A stretch of DNA of 64,000 nucleotides from NCBI RefSeq assembly GCF_007197755.1, contig NZ_CP041636.1, forward strand, positions 1,896,001-1,960,000. Reading direction: 5' to 3'. Positions 44,600 through 53,557 of the stretch are shown here, piece after piece. Numbering within the stretch: position 1 is the first letter of the stretch; each line of letters opens with the position of its first letter. The notes under the pieces are model-generated. The model worked only from the letters and a program-made list of their open reading frames with translations. It ran no database searches and was not told the origin of the DNA. A program made the translations under genes and the position numbers. This DNA comes from Ferrovibrio terrae (GTDB taxonomy: Bacteria; Pseudomonadota; Alphaproteobacteria; Ferrovibrionales; Ferrovibrionaceae).

Positions 44600-45619
44600 T
44601 TACTGGGAGAGCAGGCGGCTCGACCAGTGGACGCCAAACGGCGTGACTGGATCGAGACCCGGGATATCCGTCGGTGTGGGGGGCTGCAGGCGGCTCAGCG
44701 TCTGGCGCAGGCCGTCTTCCAGCGCGGTGGTGGCGGCGATGCGCAGATGGCGGATCGCTGCCGACGGATCGCCGAGCGAGCGGCGAATGTCGCCAGTGCG
44801 GGCCGGCGTGGATTGCAGTTGCAGCGGACGACCGCTCAGCCGCGCGATCACGGCGGCCAGTTCGCGGATGCGCGTGGGTTGGCCGGTGCAGACATTGAAA
44901 ACGGCGCTGGCGGCGGCCTTGCCGTCGCGCTGGCGCTCGAGCAGACGGTCCATGGCCGCCACCAGATGCGCGGCGACATCGGCCACGAAGATGAAATCGC
45001 GCGTCTGTTCGCCATCGCCATGCATCGTCATGGCTTCGCCCTCCAGGGCGCGGGCGGCAAAGATGCTGATCACGCCGGCATAGGACGAGGCGGGGTCCTG
45101 GCGCGGACCATAGACATTGAAGAAGCGCAGGCCGGCGGTGGGCACGCCATGCAGGCTGGCGGCGATGCGGCCATGCAGTTCGCAGCCCAGCTTGTCGGCG
45201 CCATAGGCGCTGAGTGGCCTGGTCGGCGCCATTTCCGACAGGCGCTGGTCTGCGCTGTCGCCGTAGACGGCGGCTGACGAGGCGTAGACCACCGGCACGG
45301 CACGGCTGCGCGCGGCCTCAAACACGGTGATGGTGCCGGTGAGGTTGGTGCGATGGGCGCCGAGCCAGTCTTCCGTCGAGGCCTGCACGCTGGCATTGGC
45401 GGCGAGATGGAAGCAGCCGGTGACGCCCTTCATCGCCAGCGTGACGATGGCGACATCGGCGACATCGCCGATCATCAGTTCGGCTTCGGGCGCGAGGTTG
45501 TGGGTGCGGCCACTGGAAAGATCGTCCAGCACGCGCACGCGATGGCCCTGGCGCACCAGAAGATCCACCAGATGGGACCCGATAAAGCCGCAGCCGCCGG
45601 TGACAAGGTAAGTGGGCAT
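44600..45619 (-). CDS. NAD-dependent sugar epimerase/dehydratase (GalE-like SDR)
   Basis: 339 residues. It has the NAD motif LVTGGCGFIGSHLVDLL, the catalytic set ASSAAVYGDS and YGADK (Tyr-x-x-x-Lys), and FNVYGPRQDP. It is an extended SDR of the UDP-hexose 4-epimerase type, acting on nucleotide sugars in the cytoplasm. It lies upstream of the TackOD1-GT2-HlyD operon on the same strand, so it may supply precursor. The C-terminal 25 residues (after DPVTPFGV) are unlike the family. The 289-base space to the TackOD1 start shows only AT-rich sequence and no gene. Confidence 0.88.
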   Translation of the reverse strand: MPTYLVTGGCGFIGSHLVDLLVRQGHRVRVLDDLSSGRTHNLAPEAELMIGDVADVAIVTLAMKGVTGCFHLAANASVQASTEDWLGAHRTNLTGTITVFEAARSRAVPVVYASSAAVYGDSADQRLSEMAPTRPLSAYGADKLGCELHGRIAASLHGVPTAGLRFFNVYGPRQDPASSYAGVISIFAARALEGEAMTMHGDGEQTRDFIFVADVAAHLVAAMDRLLERQRDGKAAASAVFNVCTGQPTRIRELAAVIARLSGRPLQLQSTPARTGDIRRSLGDPSAAIRHLRIAATTALEDGLRQTLSRLQPPTPTDIPGLDPVTPFGVHWSSRLLSQ

Positions 45620-45630
45620 GTCGCGCGTCC

Positions 45631-45651
45631 CAGTTCAAACGGACTGAACTG
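45631..45651. other. Inverted repeat before the epimerase start
   Basis: CAGTTCA (45631-45637) and TGAACTG (45645-45651) are a perfect 7-bp inverted repeat with a 7-base loop, 11 bases upstream of the epimerase ATG. It could be an operator or an mRNA hairpin over the weak ribosome-binding region. Confidence 0.4.
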
Positions 45652-45788
45652 AAAAACGCTTGCAGGAACAATCGGTTCCTTACGGCGGAGGCGGTGGCCG
45701 ATATGGCCGGAAAACCGGCAATTGCGGAGCGCCGGGGAACAGGCATGGCCGACGGCGCGCGTGGCGGCGCCGTCGGCCGCACTGATTC

Positions 45789-46526
45789 TTAAGCGTTGGT
45801 GCCGCCATCGACGGCGATCTGCGCGCCGGTGATGTAGCTGGCGGCCTCGCTGGCCAGGAAGACCACCGTATCGGCGATCTCTCGGGTATGGCCGTAGCGG
45901 CCGAGCGCGGTATTGGCGACCTGCGACGCGGCATATTCGCTGTCGGCCGGGTTCATGTCGGTGTCGATCGGGCCGGGTTGCACCACGTTGACGGTGATGC
46001 CACGAGGTCCAAGATCGCGGGCCAGGCCGCGGGTCATGCCGGTCATCGCCGCCTTGCTCATCGAATAGAGCGTGATGCCGGCCTGGCGCACGTTTTCACC
46101 GAGGCAGGAGCCGATGGTGATGATGCGGCCACCCTGTTTCATCACCTCTGCGGCGGCCAGTGCCGCCACATAGGGTGCGCGCGTGTTCACCGCCAGCACC
46201 TTGTCGATGTTTTCCAGCGTGTCCTCATAGGTCACGATACCGGCATTGTTCACCAGGATGTCGAAGCGGCCAAAGGCCCTGGCGGTCTGCGTCACGGCCT
46301 CCTGCACGGCTTTGGCATCGGCGCTGTCGGCCCGGATGGCGATTGCCTTGCCGCCAAGCTCCTTGACGACGGCCGCCGCCTTGTCGGGCGAGCTGGAATA
46401 GGTGATGGCGACATCGGCGCCGGCGGCGGCGAGTGCTTTGGCGATGGCGGCGCCGATGCCGCGGCTGGCGCCGGTCACCAGGGCGGCTTTGCCCTTCAGG
46501 TTCAGGTTGGTCCCGAAATTTGTCAT
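45789..46526 (-). CDS. SDR-family oxidoreductase (FabG-like)
   Basis: 245 residues of a classical short-chain dehydrogenase: AALVTGASRGIGAAIAKALA, ILVNNAGIV, IITIGSCLGE (Ser), LYSMSKAAMTGMTRGLARDLGPRGITVNVVQPGPIDTDM (Tyr-x-x-x-Lys) and the C-terminal SYITGAQIAVDGG. It likely uses NADPH to reduce a carbonyl; the substrate is unknown. It is divergent from a TetR-family regulator, with two matching operator-like sites between, a common regulator/target pair. Confidence 0.9.
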   Translation of the reverse strand: MTNFGTNLNLKGKAALVTGASRGIGAAIAKALAAAGADVAITYSSSPDKAAAVVKELGGKAIAIRADSADAKAVQEAVTQTARAFGRFDILVNNAGIVTYEDTLENIDKVLAVNTRAPYVAALAAAEVMKQGGRIITIGSCLGENVRQAGITLYSMSKAAMTGMTRGLARDLGPRGITVNVVQPGPIDTDMNPADSEYAASQVANTALGRYGHTREIADTVVFLASEAASYITGAQIAVDGGTNA

Positions 46527-46547
46527 GGGGGAGGTTTCCTTTGTTTA

Positions 46548-46563
46548 TGTAGTGATCGATACA
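46548..46563. promoter_or_regulatory. TetR operator candidate A
   Basis: TGTAGTGATCGATACA; its reverse complement TGTATCGATCACTACA matches site B in 13 of 16 positions. The site is a partial palindrome with TGTA/TACA ends and a GATC centre, 22 bases upstream of the SDR start. Confidence 0.5.
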
Positions 46564-46612
46564 GAATGAGAAGCGGAGGATAGGGCCTTGCCGGGAGGGG
46601 TCAAGCGCTTTA

Positions 46613-46628
46613 TTTATCGATTGCTACA
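46613..46628. promoter_or_regulatory. TetR operator candidate B
   Basis: TTTATCGATTGCTACA, in inverted orientation to site A. It lies 30 bases upstream of the chosen TetR start, so one repressor could act on both divergent genes. Confidence 0.5.
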
Positions 46629-46657
46629 GAATTGGAATGAGACAGCAGGAAACGGTC

Positions 46658-47296
46658 ATGGCCGTGCGCAAGGTCACAAAGTCGAAAGCCGCGAAAAAGG
46701 GCCGCCCGCGCAGCTTCGACCGCGCGGCAGCTCTCACGGCCGCCATGCAGGTTTTCTGGCAGCGCGGCTATGAAGCGACGTCTCTAAGCGATCTGACAGG
46801 GGCGATGGGTATCAACGCGCCCAGCCTTTACGCGGCCTTTGACTGCAAGGAAGCGCTGTTCGAGGAAGCGCTCGCGCTCTATCAGGCAAGTGAAGGCGCC
46901 GCGCCGCAGCGGCTGCTGCAGGAAGCGCCGACCGCGAAGCAGGGTTTCGCCGCCATGCTGCGCTTTCATGCGATGGACTATGTCAATCCGCAGAAGCCGC
47001 CGGGCTGCATGGCGGTGCTGGCCGCCATCACCGGCACACCGGAGAACAAAAGCGTGCGTGCCCTGATGACCAGAACCCGGCGTTCGGCGGTGGATGGCCT
47101 GGCGGCACGGATCAGGCGAGGCATCGCGGCTGGCGATGTGCCGAAAGCCGCCGATCCGGTGGCGATGGCGATGTTTTACACGACGCTGATGCAGGGCATG
47201 TCGATCCAGGCCCGCGATGGCGCGACCAAGAAGCAGCTGCTGGCGACCGTGGAGGGCGCGATGGCGGCCTGGGATGGGATGGCGGGAAAGATTTAG
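46658..47296 (+). CDS. TetR/AcrR-family transcriptional regulator
   Basis: 212 residues from the ATG at 46658, chosen because AGGAAA lies 6-8 bases upstream; an ATG seven codons earlier has no such site. After a basic stretch (VTKSKAAKKGRPRSF) comes the helix-turn-helix AAMQVFWQRGYEATSLSDLTGAMGINAPSLYAAFDCKEALFEEAL. The ligand domain contains RFHAMDYVNPQKPPGCMAVLA. This pattern fits TetR repressors of small oxidoreductase or efflux genes. It probably controls the divergent SDR gene and itself. Confidence 0.9.
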   Translation: MAVRKVTKSKAAKKGRPRSFDRAAALTAAMQVFWQRGYEATSLSDLTGAMGINAPSLYAAFDCKEALFEEALALYQASEGAAPQRLLQEAPTAKQGFAAMLRFHAMDYVNPQKPPGCMAVLAAITGTPENKSVRALMTRTRRSAVDGLAARIRRGIAAGDVPKAADPVAMAMFYTTLMQGMSIQARDGATKKQLLATVEGAMAAWDGMAGKI

Positions 47297-47391
47297 CCAA
47301 CCCCGTCACGGTCGGGTCCAGGGAGATCTTATTGGCCGACCATCCCCGGCCGACCGGAGAAAGGTCTTCAGGTCGAGCCCGAGAACGACGA

Positions 47392-48375
47392 TCAGGCGGC
47401 CTTGAACGGATGCACTGTCTTCCAGTGCTGCGCGATGTCGATGCGGCGCGCGATCCACACCTTATCGTGTTTCTGGATGTAATCCATCAGCCGCGCCAAT
47501 GCGGCGGCGCGACCCGGTCGGCCGATCAGGCGGCAATGCAGCGCAATGGTCATCATCTTGGGTGCGCCCTCGCTGCCTTCGCGATAGAGCACATCGAAGG
47601 CATCCTTCACATGGCTCTCGAACTCTGCGCCGGTGGCGAAGCCGTGCAGCTGGCCGAATTTCATGTCGTTGTTGTCAAACGTATAGGGCAGCATCAGCAG
47701 CGGCTTCTTGCCGATGCTGGTCCAGTAGGGCAGGTCGTCGTCGTAGGAGTCCGAGGCGTAGACCAGGCTCTTTTCCTCAGTCACCAGTTTCAGCGTGTTT
47801 GACGACAGCCGCCCGGTATACCAGCCCTGCGGCGCCACGCCGGTCGCCTGTTTGATGGCCTCGATGGCCAGCTTCATATGCGCGCGCTCGGTGGCGAGCG
47901 GTATGCGTGAATAGTCGAACCAGCGCCAGCCATGGCTGGCGACTTCGTGACCCTGCTCCTGCATCGCGGCTGCCGCTTCGGGATAACGCGCCACCGCCAT
48001 GCCGACGGCCCAGGAGGTGAAGGGAATACCGCGCTCCCTGAACAGGCGCAGGATGCGCCACAATCCGGCACGGCTGCCGTAGTCGTAGACGGATTCCACC
48101 TGCTCATCGCGCATCTTTTCGCGCGGCGTGCCGCCCGGCACTTCGGTCAGGAAGACTTCCGAGGTCTTGTCGCCATGCAGGATACTGCGTTCGCCGCCCT
48201 CTTCGTAGTTGAGCACGAAACTGACCGCGACCTTCGCGCCGCCGGGCCATTTCGGATCGGGCGTATTCGGGCCGTAGCCTTTCAGGTCGCGCGGATAGGG
48301 TGTCTTGCCCAATGCGGCCGCAACAATGTCGACTTTCTTCGCAGTCTTCTTCGGGTTTTTCTTTTTGGCGGCCAT
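47392..48375 (-). CDS. puuE: Allantoinase PuuE (polysaccharide-deacetylase fold)
   Basis: 327 residues. It has PRDLKGYGPNTPDPKWPGGAKVAVSFVLNYEEGGERS, SRAGLWRILRLFRERGIPFTSWAVGMA, GHEVASHGWRW and APQGWYTGRLSSNT, the pattern of the metal-independent PuuE allantoinase. It hydrolyses allantoin to allantoate in the cytoplasm. The N-terminus is Lys-rich (AAKKKNPKKTAKKV), which is unusual. It is the last gene of a three-gene operon with the M20 deacylase (5 bases upstream) and the allantoate-amidohydrolase-like gene. Confidence 0.93.
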   Translation of the reverse strand: MAAKKKNPKKTAKKVDIVAAALGKTPYPRDLKGYGPNTPDPKWPGGAKVAVSFVLNYEEGGERSILHGDKTSEVFLTEVPGGTPREKMRDEQVESVYDYGSRAGLWRILRLFRERGIPFTSWAVGMAVARYPEAAAAMQEQGHEVASHGWRWFDYSRIPLATERAHMKLAIEAIKQATGVAPQGWYTGRLSSNTLKLVTEEKSLVYASDSYDDDLPYWTSIGKKPLLMLPYTFDNNDMKFGQLHGFATGAEFESHVKDAFDVLYREGSEGAPKMMTIALHCRLIGRPGRAAALARLMDYIQKHDKVWIARRIDIAQHWKTVHPFKAA

Positions 48376-48380
48376 GATGT

Positions 48381-49616
48381 TCAGCTCAGCAGTTCGTACA
48401 GCGTGCGGGCCACCACTTCGGTGGCCTTGTAGAGGTCGCTCAACACCAGCTTCTCGTCGGCGCGATGGCCGTTGGCTTCCAGCAGGTTGCGCGGCCCGGC
48501 GCCATACAGCACGGTCTTCACGCCGGCCGCCGAATAATGCCGCGCATCCGTATACAGGGGGATGCCCTCGGTGCCGACCGGCTTGCCCATCACCTCGGTC
48601 GCATGGCGCGTCAGCATATCGATCAGTTTTTCCACGCCGGGCACGTCGCCAAACGGCCGCGCCAGCAGCACGCGGTTGATCTGCACGCTGATGCCCGGCA
48701 GACCCTGCACGGTCTTTGCGATCAGGTCGCGCAGACCGGCTTCGACCTGCTCGGGATTTTCCTCCGGGATCATGCGGCGGTCGAGACGCAAGGACACGCG
48801 ATCCGGCACCACATTGGTGTTGATGCCGCCCTTGATCAGCCCCACGACCAGCGACGGCGTGGTGATGCCTTCCACCTTCGAGCGCGTGCCACTCAGCGTA
48901 TCGCGATAGGCGTAGAGTGCGGTCAGCACCTTGTTCGCGGCTTCCAGTGCGTCATGGCCGGTATCGGGCCGCGCGGCATGGGCGGACAGCCCGTTGACGA
49001 TCACTTCCAGATGCAGGCAGCCGTTATGCGCGGTCGTCACGGCGTAAGAAAAGCCGGCCGAGAAGGCATAGTCGGGTTTCGACAGGCCGGTTTTCAGAAT
49101 CCACTCCGGGCCAATGCCGCCGCCGACCTCTTCGTCGTAGGTCAGGTGCAGTTCGATCGTGCCCCTGATCGGCTTGCCAAGTTTCTGCAGCGCCAGCAGA
49201 GCATAGGCATAGGTGACGAAATCGGATTTCGACACCGCCACGCCGCGACCATACATCACGCCGTCTTTCACGGCGGCGGCAAAGGGATCGACGCTCCAGC
49301 CCTCGCCGGGCGGCACCACGTCGCCATGCGCGTTCATGGCGACGACGGGGCCTTCGCCAAATTTTTTCCGCACGATCAGGTTGGTGCAGGTGATCATGCC
49401 GTTGGCCTGCACCAGATCGGCCGGCACCGGGTGCTGCTCGACGGTGAAGCCGAGCTGCTCGAGCAACGCCGTGGCTCTTTTTGCGTGGGGCGCGCAGTCG
49501 CCCGGCGGATTGTCGGACGGCACCTTCACCAGCTCGGCCAGCATGCCGGCCATGTTGCGCTGCTCGGCAGTGACGAAATCGTGGATCGCCGTGGCAACGG
49601 CCTTGTCGATGGTCAT
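48381..49616 (-). CDS. M20 peptidase, ArgE/DapE-type deacylase
   Basis: 411 residues. Metal-site motifs are present: NAHGDVVPPGEGWSVDPF (His and Asp), LTYDEEVGGGIGPEWI (Glu-Glu), a dimerisation domain with NGLSAHAARPDTGHDA, and a final His in EANGHRADEK. It hydrolyses an N-acyl or N-carbamoyl amino acid; the substrate is not determined. The location between puuE and the allantoate amidohydrolase-like gene suggests a purine-ring breakdown intermediate such as a ureidoglycolate-related compound (inference). Confidence 0.83.
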   Translation of the reverse strand: MTIDKAVATAIHDFVTAEQRNMAGMLAELVKVPSDNPPGDCAPHAKRATALLEQLGFTVEQHPVPADLVQANGMITCTNLIVRKKFGEGPVVAMNAHGDVVPPGEGWSVDPFAAAVKDGVMYGRGVAVSKSDFVTYAYALLALQKLGKPIRGTIELHLTYDEEVGGGIGPEWILKTGLSKPDYAFSAGFSYAVTTAHNGCLHLEVIVNGLSAHAARPDTGHDALEAANKVLTALYAYRDTLSGTRSKVEGITTPSLVVGLIKGGINTNVVPDRVSLRLDRRMIPEENPEQVEAGLRDLIAKTVQGLPGISVQINRVLLARPFGDVPGVEKLIDMLTRHATEVMGKPVGTEGIPLYTDARHYSAAGVKTVLYGAGPRNLLEANGHRADEKLVLSDLYKATEVVARTLYELLS

Positions 49617-49629
49617 GGGAAAAGCCTGA

Positions 49630-50865
49630 TCACTGGACGGGTTTGAAATTCTCGATGAAATGCATCAATGCGGCGGTGGCGACTTCCACATCCTCGGGCA
49701 GCACGGCTTCCAGCGGATTGTGGCTGATGCCGCGGGTGCAGCGCATGAAGATCATGCCGATGGGGCAGAGCGGCGCCAGCGTGGCGGCGTCATGGCCGGC
49801 GCCGGATGGAAGCCGCATGGTCGGCAGCCCCTGCGCCTTGATAGCAGTCTCGGCGGCATCCATCAGGGCGGGATGGCAGGGAGTCGAGGTGCTGGCATAC
49901 AACTCGGTGATCTTCACTTCGAGCGTGCGGCGGGCGCAGATCGCCTTGATCTCTTTCAGCACGTCTGCGATCGCGGCATCACGCACGGTGTCCTCGGCGG
50001 CGCGGATGTCGATGGAGAAATTCACCTTGCCCGGGATCACGTTCATCGCGCCGGGCAGGCATTCCAGCACACCCACGGTGCCGACGAGTGTCGGCGTGCC
50101 GGTGCAGCGCGTCTCGATATACTGCACGGCTTCGGCGGCGGCGAGCAGCGCATCCTGGCGCTGGCCCATCGGCACGGTGCCGGCATGGCCGGCGAGGCCG
50201 GTGACCTCGACGCGCAGCCGCTTGGCGCCGGAAATCGCGGTGACGACGCCGAGCGCCAGGCCTTCATTCTCCAGCACCGGGCCCTGTTCGATATGCAGTT
50301 CCATGAAGGCGGCGATGCTGCCCGGTTTGCGGGCGCAGCTGCCGACCCTGGCCGGGTCGAGGCCGTAAGCCTGGTAGGCCTCGCCCATGCTGATGCCCTG
50401 CTTGTCGGTCTGCTTCAGCATGGAATTGTCGAACACGCCGGCGACCGCGCGGCTGCCGGCCATGGAGGCGCCGAAGCGGGTGCCCTCCTCATTGGCGAAG
50501 CCGACCAGTTCGATGGCGAATGGCAGCCGCTTGCCGCGCCTGTGCAGGTCGGCGATGCAGGCCAGCGGCGCGATCACGCCCAGCATGCCGTCGTACTTGC
50601 CGGCATTGCGCACGGTATCCAGATGCGATCCGGTCATCAGGGCGGGCGCCGATGCGTCGGTGCCGGCATAGCGGCCGACCACGTTGCCGGCGGAATCATG
50701 TTCCACCTCCATGCCGGCCTCGCGCATCCACTCGGCGACGCGCAGATGGGCGGTCTGGTGCTCGGGCGTCAGGAAGGTGCGCTGCAGGACGTCGGGGCTT
50801 TCGCTGATGCGGCCGAGTTCGTCGAGCTGCGCGAGCATGCGGTCGGCGAAGCGGGTGGCGGCCAT
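49630..50865 (-). CDS. Allantoate amidohydrolase / N-carbamoyl-L-amino acid hydrolase family
   Basis: 411 residues from the ATG at 50865; the open extension upstream is not needed. Zn-binding motifs GSHLDTVRNAGKYDGMLGV, FANEEGTRFG, ELHIEQGPVLE, GLAGHAGTVPM and SGAGHDAATLAP match the AllC/HyuC group of M20 enzymes. AllC removes ammonia and CO2 from allantoate to give ureidoglycine. Next to puuE this is the most economical assignment, but carbamoyl-amino-acid and beta-ureidopropionase activities share the same motifs, so no symbol is given. Confidence 0.85.
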   Translation of the reverse strand: MAATRFADRMLAQLDELGRISESPDVLQRTFLTPEHQTAHLRVAEWMREAGMEVEHDSAGNVVGRYAGTDASAPALMTGSHLDTVRNAGKYDGMLGVIAPLACIADLHRRGKRLPFAIELVGFANEEGTRFGASMAGSRAVAGVFDNSMLKQTDKQGISMGEAYQAYGLDPARVGSCARKPGSIAAFMELHIEQGPVLENEGLALGVVTAISGAKRLRVEVTGLAGHAGTVPMGQRQDALLAAAEAVQYIETRCTGTPTLVGTVGVLECLPGAMNVIPGKVNFSIDIRAAEDTVRDAAIADVLKEIKAICARRTLEVKITELYASTSTPCHPALMDAAETAIKAQGLPTMRLPSGAGHDAATLAPLCPIGMIFMRCTRGISHNPLEAVLPEDVEVATAALMHFIENFKPVQ

Positions 50866-50999
50866 GGCTGTAGTCCTGTCGTGACGCGGGGAGATTGTAT
50901 ACAGTTTCCGAAACATAGCATCGGGCCACAGCCGAGGCCAAGCGGGGTTGCCGCAGGTCCGGAAAAGGTTCGGGATAAATTTGTCGGGAGAAGGCCTCA

Positions 51000-52274
51000 G
51001 TGTCCGGGAATGGCTCGAATTCTGCCGCCGGACGTGGCAATGAAAGCGCCGTGACCAAATCCTCGCCTGTCATGCCCTTTACCGAACCGCAGCGTGCCGC
51101 CGCGCAGCGCTTCATCACCCATGCTTTTACCGACACGGCCAGGCTCTGGCTTGAGCATGGCTGGGATGCCGCCGGCGGGCATAGTATCGAACGCCTGCAG
51201 GCTGCCAATCTGACGCCCGTGCTGGTGGGCTATCGCCGCAGCATGGCGGTGGCGCGGCAGCTCTTCTTCTTTTCGCAGGCCTGGCGCATCACCGGCGACG
51301 AGCGCTGTGCCGCGCGGGCGCACGCGCTCTACGCCGATCTCACCGGTCGTTTCTGGGACCATCAGCATGATGGCTGGTTCTTCAGCCTGAGGACCGGCGC
51401 GGATGCACATGCTCCGGCCGATCCGCGCAAGGATACCTATGGCCACGCCTTCGCGATCTTCGCGCTGGCCGAGTATGGCGCGGTGTTCGGCAAACCTGCC
51501 GCCATCGACTGGGCGCGGCGCACGCTGGAGATCGTGAAACGGCGCCTGCTGCTGCCGCAGGGCTGGCTCGCCCAGAGCGCCAGCCGCGACTGGCGCGCGC
51601 TGGACATGGTGCTGGAACAGAATCCGCACATGCACATGCTGGAGGGCCTGCTGGCGCTGCATGGCGCCACCCGCGACGCAGCCGTGCTGCAGGAGGCCGG
51701 CATGCCGGTCATGCTGTTCATGCAGCGCCTGCGCTCCGATGACGGTACCAAGGTGCTGGAGCATTTCGATGCCGCCGGCCGGCCGAACGGTGAAAGCGGA
51801 CGCATCGTCGAGCCCGGGCATTCCTACGAATGGGTTGGCCTGCTGCGTGATTACGCGATGGCCCGCGGCGAGGCGGAGTATCGCGCGATCACCGCGCCAA
51901 TGGTGGCCTGGGCCGATGCGCATGGTTTCGACCCGCAGCATGGCGGCATCCATGACCAGCTCGACACCGAAGGCCGGGTGATCAGCGACCGCAAGCGCAT
52001 CTGGCCGCTGACCGAATGCATCAAGGTGCAGGCGATGCGCGCGACCGACACGGCGGAACCGGCGGCCTATGCCGCGCTAGACCGCCGCATCGCCTTCCTC
52101 ACCCGGCATTATCTGACACCGGGCGGCGGCTGGCGCGAGTTCCTGCGCCGCGATCTCACGCCCGACAGCGACTACCTGCCGGCCACCACGCCCTATCACA
52201 TTGCCACCGCGGCGCTGAAAGTGGCGGAGGCCTATGGCCTGGCCGGGCGGGCCCATGCGAAGGTGACGGTATGA
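51000..52274 (+). CDS. AGE-family sugar epimerase/isomerase
   Basis: 424 residues. The GTG at 51000 is chosen because GGGAGAAGG ends about 6 bases before it; later GTG/ATG codons are possible. The (alpha/alpha)6-barrel family shows WLEHGWDAAGGHSIERL, RRSMAVARQLFFFSQAWRITGD, HDGWFFSLR, QNPHMHMLEGLLALH, EPGHSYEWVGLLRDY and IWPLTECIK, with the catalytic His residues conserved. Members interconvert N-acylglucosamine/mannosamine or mannose/fructose/glucose. The specific sugar is unknown. It overlaps the glycerate kinase gene by 4 bases. Confidence 0.87.
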   Translation: MSGNGSNSAAGRGNESAVTKSSPVMPFTEPQRAAAQRFITHAFTDTARLWLEHGWDAAGGHSIERLQAANLTPVLVGYRRSMAVARQLFFFSQAWRITGDERCAARAHALYADLTGRFWDHQHDGWFFSLRTGADAHAPADPRKDTYGHAFAIFALAEYGAVFGKPAAIDWARRTLEIVKRRLLLPQGWLAQSASRDWRALDMVLEQNPHMHMLEGLLALHGATRDAAVLQEAGMPVMLFMQRLRSDDGTKVLEHFDAAGRPNGESGRIVEPGHSYEWVGLLRDYAMARGEAEYRAITAPMVAWADAHGFDPQHGGIHDQLDTEGRVISDRKRIWPLTECIKVQAMRATDTAEPAAYAALDRRIAFLTRHYLTPGGGWREFLRRDLTPDSDYLPATTPYHIATAALKVAEAYGLAGRAHAKVTV

Positions 52275-53557
52275 CGGGCGATCCGGCAACCCTGCTGCAG
52301 GCGATGTTCACGGCGGCGCGCGACGCGGCCGATCCGGCGCATTGCGTCGCGCCGCATCTGCCGAAGGCTCCGAAAGGCCGGACAGTTGTGGTCGGCGCCG
52401 GCAAGGCTGCCGCCAGCATGGCGCGCGCGGTCGAGCTGGCCTGGCCGGCCGAGGCTCCGCTGGAGGGCCTGGTGGTGACGCGCTATGGCCATGACCTGCC
52501 CTGCGACCGCATCCAGGTGGTGGAGGCCTCGCATCCGGTGCCGGATTCCGCCGGCGAGAAAGCCGCCGCGCTGATCCTGCAGAAGGTGAAGGGGCTGGGG
52601 CCCGACGATCTGGTGCTCTGCCTGATCTCGGGCGGTGGCTCGGCCTTGCTGTCGCTGCCGGCGGAGGGGCTGACGCTCGCCGACAAGCAGGCGGTGAACC
52701 GCGCGCTGCTGTCCTGCGGCGCGAATATCGCGGAGATGAACTGCCTGCGCAAACATCTCTCCGCCATCAAGGGCGGTCGGCTGGCGGCGGCGGCCGCGCC
52801 GGCGCCGCTGGTGTCGCTGCTGATCTCGGATGTGCCGGGCGACGATCCCGCGGTGATCGCTTCGGGGCCGACCGTGCCCGATCCGACGACTTACGCCGAT
52901 GCGATGGCGGTGATCGAGAAATACGGCATCGACCTGCCGGCCAATGTGAAAAAGCATCTGGCCGCCGCGAGAGATGAGTCACCCAAGTCCGGCGACAAGG
53001 TTTTTGCCAATACCAGCATGAAAATGATCGCCACGCCGCAGATGGCGCTGGAAGCTGCCGCGAAAGTGGCGGCTGCGGCCGGGATCACGCCGCTGATCCT
53101 GGGCGATGCCATCGAGGGCGAGGCGCGCGATGTCGCCATGGTGATGGCGGGGATCGCGCGGCAGGTGCGCCGCCATGGCCAGCCGGTGAAAGCACCCTGC
53201 GTGCTGCTGTCGGGCGGTGAGACGACGGTGACGCTGCGCGGCAAGGGCCGCGGCGGGCGCAATGTCGAATTCCTCACGGCACTGGCGGTCGCGCTGGCCG
53301 ATTCTTCATCTGGTATGGGGGCCGAGGGTATCTATGCGCTGGCCGCCGATACCGATGGCATCGACGGCAGCGAGGACAATGCCGGCGCCTGGCTTGCGCC
53401 CGACAGCATCGCGCGGGCCGCGAGGAAGGGCATCGACGTGAAGGCCTGTCTCGCCAACAACGACGGCTACAGCTTCTTCCAGGCCGCCGGCAGCCTGGTC
53501 GTCACCGGTCCGACGCTGACCAACGTCAATGACTTCCGCGCCATCCTGGTGTTGTGA
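52271..53557 (+). CDS. Glycerate 2-kinase (MOFRL family)
   Basis: 428 residues from the ATG at 52271, which overlaps the epimerase stop. The GckA/TtuD pattern is intact: VVVGAGKAAASMARAVE, HPVPDSAG, LVLCLISGGGSALLSLP, LRKHLSAIKGGRLA, LISDVPGDDPAVIASGPTVPD, and the MOFRL end with LSGGETTVTLRGKGRGGRNVEFL. It phosphorylates D-glycerate to 2-phosphoglycerate with ATP. In a purine-degradation region it could receive glycerate made from glyoxylate via tartronate semialdehyde (inference). The serine-hydrolase gene overlaps its stop (TGATG). Confidence 0.93.
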   Translation: MTGDPATLLQAMFTAARDAADPAHCVAPHLPKAPKGRTVVVGAGKAAASMARAVELAWPAEAPLEGLVVTRYGHDLPCDRIQVVEASHPVPDSAGEKAAALILQKVKGLGPDDLVLCLISGGGSALLSLPAEGLTLADKQAVNRALLSCGANIAEMNCLRKHLSAIKGGRLAAAAAPAPLVSLLISDVPGDDPAVIASGPTVPDPTTYADAMAVIEKYGIDLPANVKKHLAAARDESPKSGDKVFANTSMKMIATPQMALEAAAKVAAAAGITPLILGDAIEGEARDVAMVMAGIARQVRRHGQPVKAPCVLLSGGETTVTLRGKGRGGRNVEFLTALAVALADSSSGMGAEGIYALAADTDGIDGSEDNAGAWLAPDSIARAARKGIDVKACLANNDGYSFFQAAGSLVVTGPTLTNVNDFRAILVL

